Positions 5,502 to 6,588 of a stretch of 6,588 nucleotides of DNA are shown here, piece by piece (within the stretch, counting starts at the first letter, position 1; each line of letters opens with the position of its first letter). The notes under the pieces are model-generated. The model saw only the letters and a list, made by a program, of their open reading frames with translations. It had not been told where the DNA came from and did no database searches. Origin of the DNA: Crocosphaera sp038442745. GTDB lineage: Bacteria > Cyanobacteriota > Cyanobacteriia > Cyanobacteriales > Microcystaceae. The translations under genes and the position numbers were made by a program. The stretch lies in assembly GCF_038442745.1 (NCBI RefSeq), contig NZ_JARVCN010000189.1, forward strand, positions 1-6,588, read 5' to 3'.

Positions 5502-5520
5502 AAGTAGGTAATACCTACTT
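5502..5520. promoter_or_regulatory. 19-bp palindrome between the CO2-hydration gene and ccaA
   Basis: AAGTAGGTA-A-TACCTACTT is a perfect 9-1-9 inverted repeat starting seven bases after the stop codon at 5494. It is followed by two more T, giving TTTT on the plus strand. As RNA it makes a seven-pair stem (AAGUAGG/CCUACUU) with a five-base loop and a short U-run, a plausible weak terminator for the upstream gene. As DNA, such symmetry also fits a dimeric regulator site. The half site AAGTAGG occurs again at about 5640-5646, shortly before ccaA. Confidence 0.5.
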
Positions 5521-5663
5521 TTGAAAATTTATGAATTTATGTAATTAAAGCTTATGGATTAGTTACAGAAATTAAAAAAAAGACTCTATACAAAATAATT
5601 AATTCAAGGGATAATCAACCCAGGATAGAAGTCTAAACTAAGTAGGAATGGATATTTTTCCCC
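5521..5663 (+). promoter_or_regulatory. AT-rich leader region of ccaA
   Basis: No gene is seen. A possible -10, TATACA, lies at 5587-5592 but without a good -35. Downstream, AGACTCTAT (5581-5589) can pair with ATAGAAGTCT (5625-5634) with one bulge, and inside it GGG (5608-5610) can pair with CCC (5619-5621), forming a loose nested stem. A copy of the AAGTAGG half site is at about 5640. There is no Shine-Dalgarno at normal distance from the ccaA ATG; the nearest AGGA (5644-5647) is 16 bases away. Promoter and structure calls are weak. Confidence 0.3.
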
Positions 5664-6473
5664 ATGAAAAAATTAATCGAAGGACTACAAAAATTCCAAA
5701 GTGGTTATTTTAGTTCTCACCGTGAACTATTTGAAGAATTATCCCACGGACAACACCCTCGTATCCTTTTTATAACTTGTTCTGACTCTCGCGTTGATCC
5801 TAATTTAATTACACAAGCAGAAGTTGGGGAAATTTTTGTTATTCGTAATGCCGGAAATATTATTCCTCCTTTTGGTGCAGCCAACGGTGGGGAAGGTGCG
5901 GCTATAGAATATGCTATTTCGGCCTTAGATATTGAGCAAGTCATTGTTTGTGGTCATTCCCATTGTGGTGCCATGAATGCGTTATTAAAATTGAATAGTC
6001 TACAAGAAAAAATGCCCTTAGTTTACGATTGGTTAAAGCACGCGGAAGCCACCCGCAGACTGGTACATGACAACTATAACAATTTAGAAGGGGAAGAACT
6101 TTTAGAGGTAACAGTCGCAGAGAATGTCTTAACCCAACTAGGAAACTTGCAAACTTATCCTGTGATACATTCTCGTTTGCATCAAAGAAATCTAACCTTA
6201 CATGGTTGGATTTATCGCATCGAAACAGGGGAAGTTCTAGAATACGATCGCGAGTCACACGATTTCATCGCTCCTCAAAGTTCCATCATGGCCACCGAAC
6301 CGGAATATAATTTCCATCCTAGTTGTCATATTCCTGGGTCTACATACTTTAAGGTTCCTGCAAATACTACAGCCAGCAGAAACAGTGAAAACGGTCATAA
6401 TGGGTCTTCTTTCCCAGCATACGAACAGCTTAGTGTAGAACAAGCACAACGAATCTATCGAGATTCTCACTGA
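5664..6473 (+). CDS. ccaA: Carboxysomal beta-carbonic anhydrase CcaA (IcfA)
   Basis: A beta-class carbonic anhydrase of 269 residues that converts bicarbonate to CO2 inside the beta-carboxysome, next to Rubisco. The zinc ligands are Cys39, His98 and Cys101, with the Asp41-Arg43 dyad in CSDSRVDPN (39-47). Other marks are IRNAGN (60-65), GGEGAAIEYA (75-84) and CGHSHCGAMNALL (96-108). After the catalytic core (about 1-200) there is a variable, Ser/Asn-rich linker (about 203-252), then a conserved tail LSVEQAQRIYRDSH (256-269). The tail resembles the end of Synechocystis CcaA (slr1347), whose C-terminal extension matters for function and carboxysome association. The ATG at 5664 gives MKKLIEGLQKFQSGYFSSHR, the usual start. 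Tandem stops TGA-TAA end the gene. It follows the CO2-hydration gene by 169 bases, so it may be co-expressed or have its own promoter. Identification is secure. Confidence 0.96.
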   Translation: MKKLIEGLQKFQSGYFSSHRELFEELSHGQHPRILFITCSDSRVDPNLITQAEVGEIFVIRNAGNIIPPFGAANGGEGAAIEYAISALDIEQVIVCGHSHCGAMNALLKLNSLQEKMPLVYDWLKHAEATRRLVHDNYNNLEGEELLEVTVAENVLTQLGNLQTYPVIHSRLHQRNLTLHGWIYRIETGEVLEYDRESHDFIAPQSSIMATEPEYNFHPSCHIPGSTYFKVPANTTASRNSENGHNGSSFPAYEQLSVEQAQRIYRDSH

Positions 6474-6588
6474 TAACTAAGGGGTTAATCTGAGTTCGGT
6501 GTTAAGTCGTTTTCGAGGGGATAATAGGTCTTGAACCTGGCGTGGGGACACGAATACCTGAAAGCCTTACCAGATGACGAAAAGAGGC
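6474..6588. other. GC-richer tail, possible partial gene, unresolved
   Basis: GC content rises to about 49% (53 of 108 bases in 6481-6588), above the look of the rest of the window. Two overlapping open frames run off the window edge. On the minus strand, 6586 down to a TAA at 6485 would be a 33-codon C-terminus ending YYPLENDLTPNSD, convergent with ccaA. On the plus strand, a frame opening after TAG at 6525-6527 reads NLAWGHEYLKALPDDEKR from a possible TTG at 6531. Third-position GC is high in both, unlike the neighbouring genes. No family is recognised and no terminator is clear. It may be the edge of a mobile element or a structured RNA; AGGT-TCAAG-ACCT on the minus strand and CGTG-GGGA-CACG on the plus strand are small stems. 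Confidence 0.3.

Noticed and set aside
6488..6588. tRNA on the minus strand suggested by GGTTCAAGACC
   Set aside because: The T-arm stem pairs only three to four bases and no matching acceptor, D-arm or anticodon arm can be drawn within 75-90 bases.
1..6588. CRISPR array or defence system
   Set aside because: The only regular repeat is the 7-bp tandem array, with no spacers, and no cas, nuclease, helicase or toxin-antitoxin gene was recognised.

Overview
The window comes from a low-GC, beta-carboxysome-type cyanobacterium. It contains a CO2-hydration protein (ChpX/CupB/CupA family) and a carboxysomal beta-carbonic anhydrase of the CcaA type. It also has a GUN4-domain protein, five copies of the cyanobacterial palindrome GCGATCGC (HIP1) and a heptameric STRR-type tandem repeat. 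Codon use is AT-rich at third positions. The proteins read most like those of unicellular Synechocystis, Geminocystis or Cyanobacterium relatives, but this is an impression from memory and no search was run.

Layout. Positions 1-64 hold a structured non-coding stretch that may be a relic transposon end. On the minus strand follow a STAS-domain anti-sigma-factor antagonist (65-388) and, upstream of it, a 55-residue single-membrane-span protein (495-662), each with a recognisable promoter. The small gene is divergent from rnhB (716-1306, +), which encodes RNase HII. A heptamer repeat array (1321-1411) separates rnhB from the convergent minus-strand pair pyrB-rluD-family (3384 down to 1445). That pair encodes aspartate carbamoyltransferase and an RluA/RluD-family pseudouridine synthase, separated by 11 bp and probably co-transcribed. 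About 200 bp of regulatory DNA divides pyrB from a plus-strand gene for an exported GUN4-domain protein (3586-4215). A spacer with two inverted repeats leads to the CO2-hydration gene (4364-5494). A second spacer with a near-perfect 19-bp palindrome leads to ccaA (5664-6473). The last ~110 bp are richer in GC and open in several frames, without a gene I can call confidently.

How the genes work together. The strongest functional theme is inorganic carbon. The ChpX/CupB-type protein works with a specialised NDH-1 complex to convert cytosolic CO2 to bicarbonate, and CcaA turns bicarbonate back into CO2 inside the carboxysome. Their adjacency places two successive steps of the CO2-concentrating mechanism side by side, although the spacer has its own palindrome, so they may be separate transcripts. 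The remaining genes are housekeeping (rnhB, pyrB, pseudouridine synthase) or regulatory (STAS). The exported GUN4-domain protein is the least expected gene: GUN4 is known as a cytosolic or stromal porphyrin-binding partner of Mg-chelatase, yet this copy carries what looks like a Sec signal peptide. I did not find a clear new multi-gene system. The best candidates for new biology are the exported GUN4 protein, the unrecognised 55-residue membrane protein and the inverted repeats flanking the GUN4 and carbon genes.
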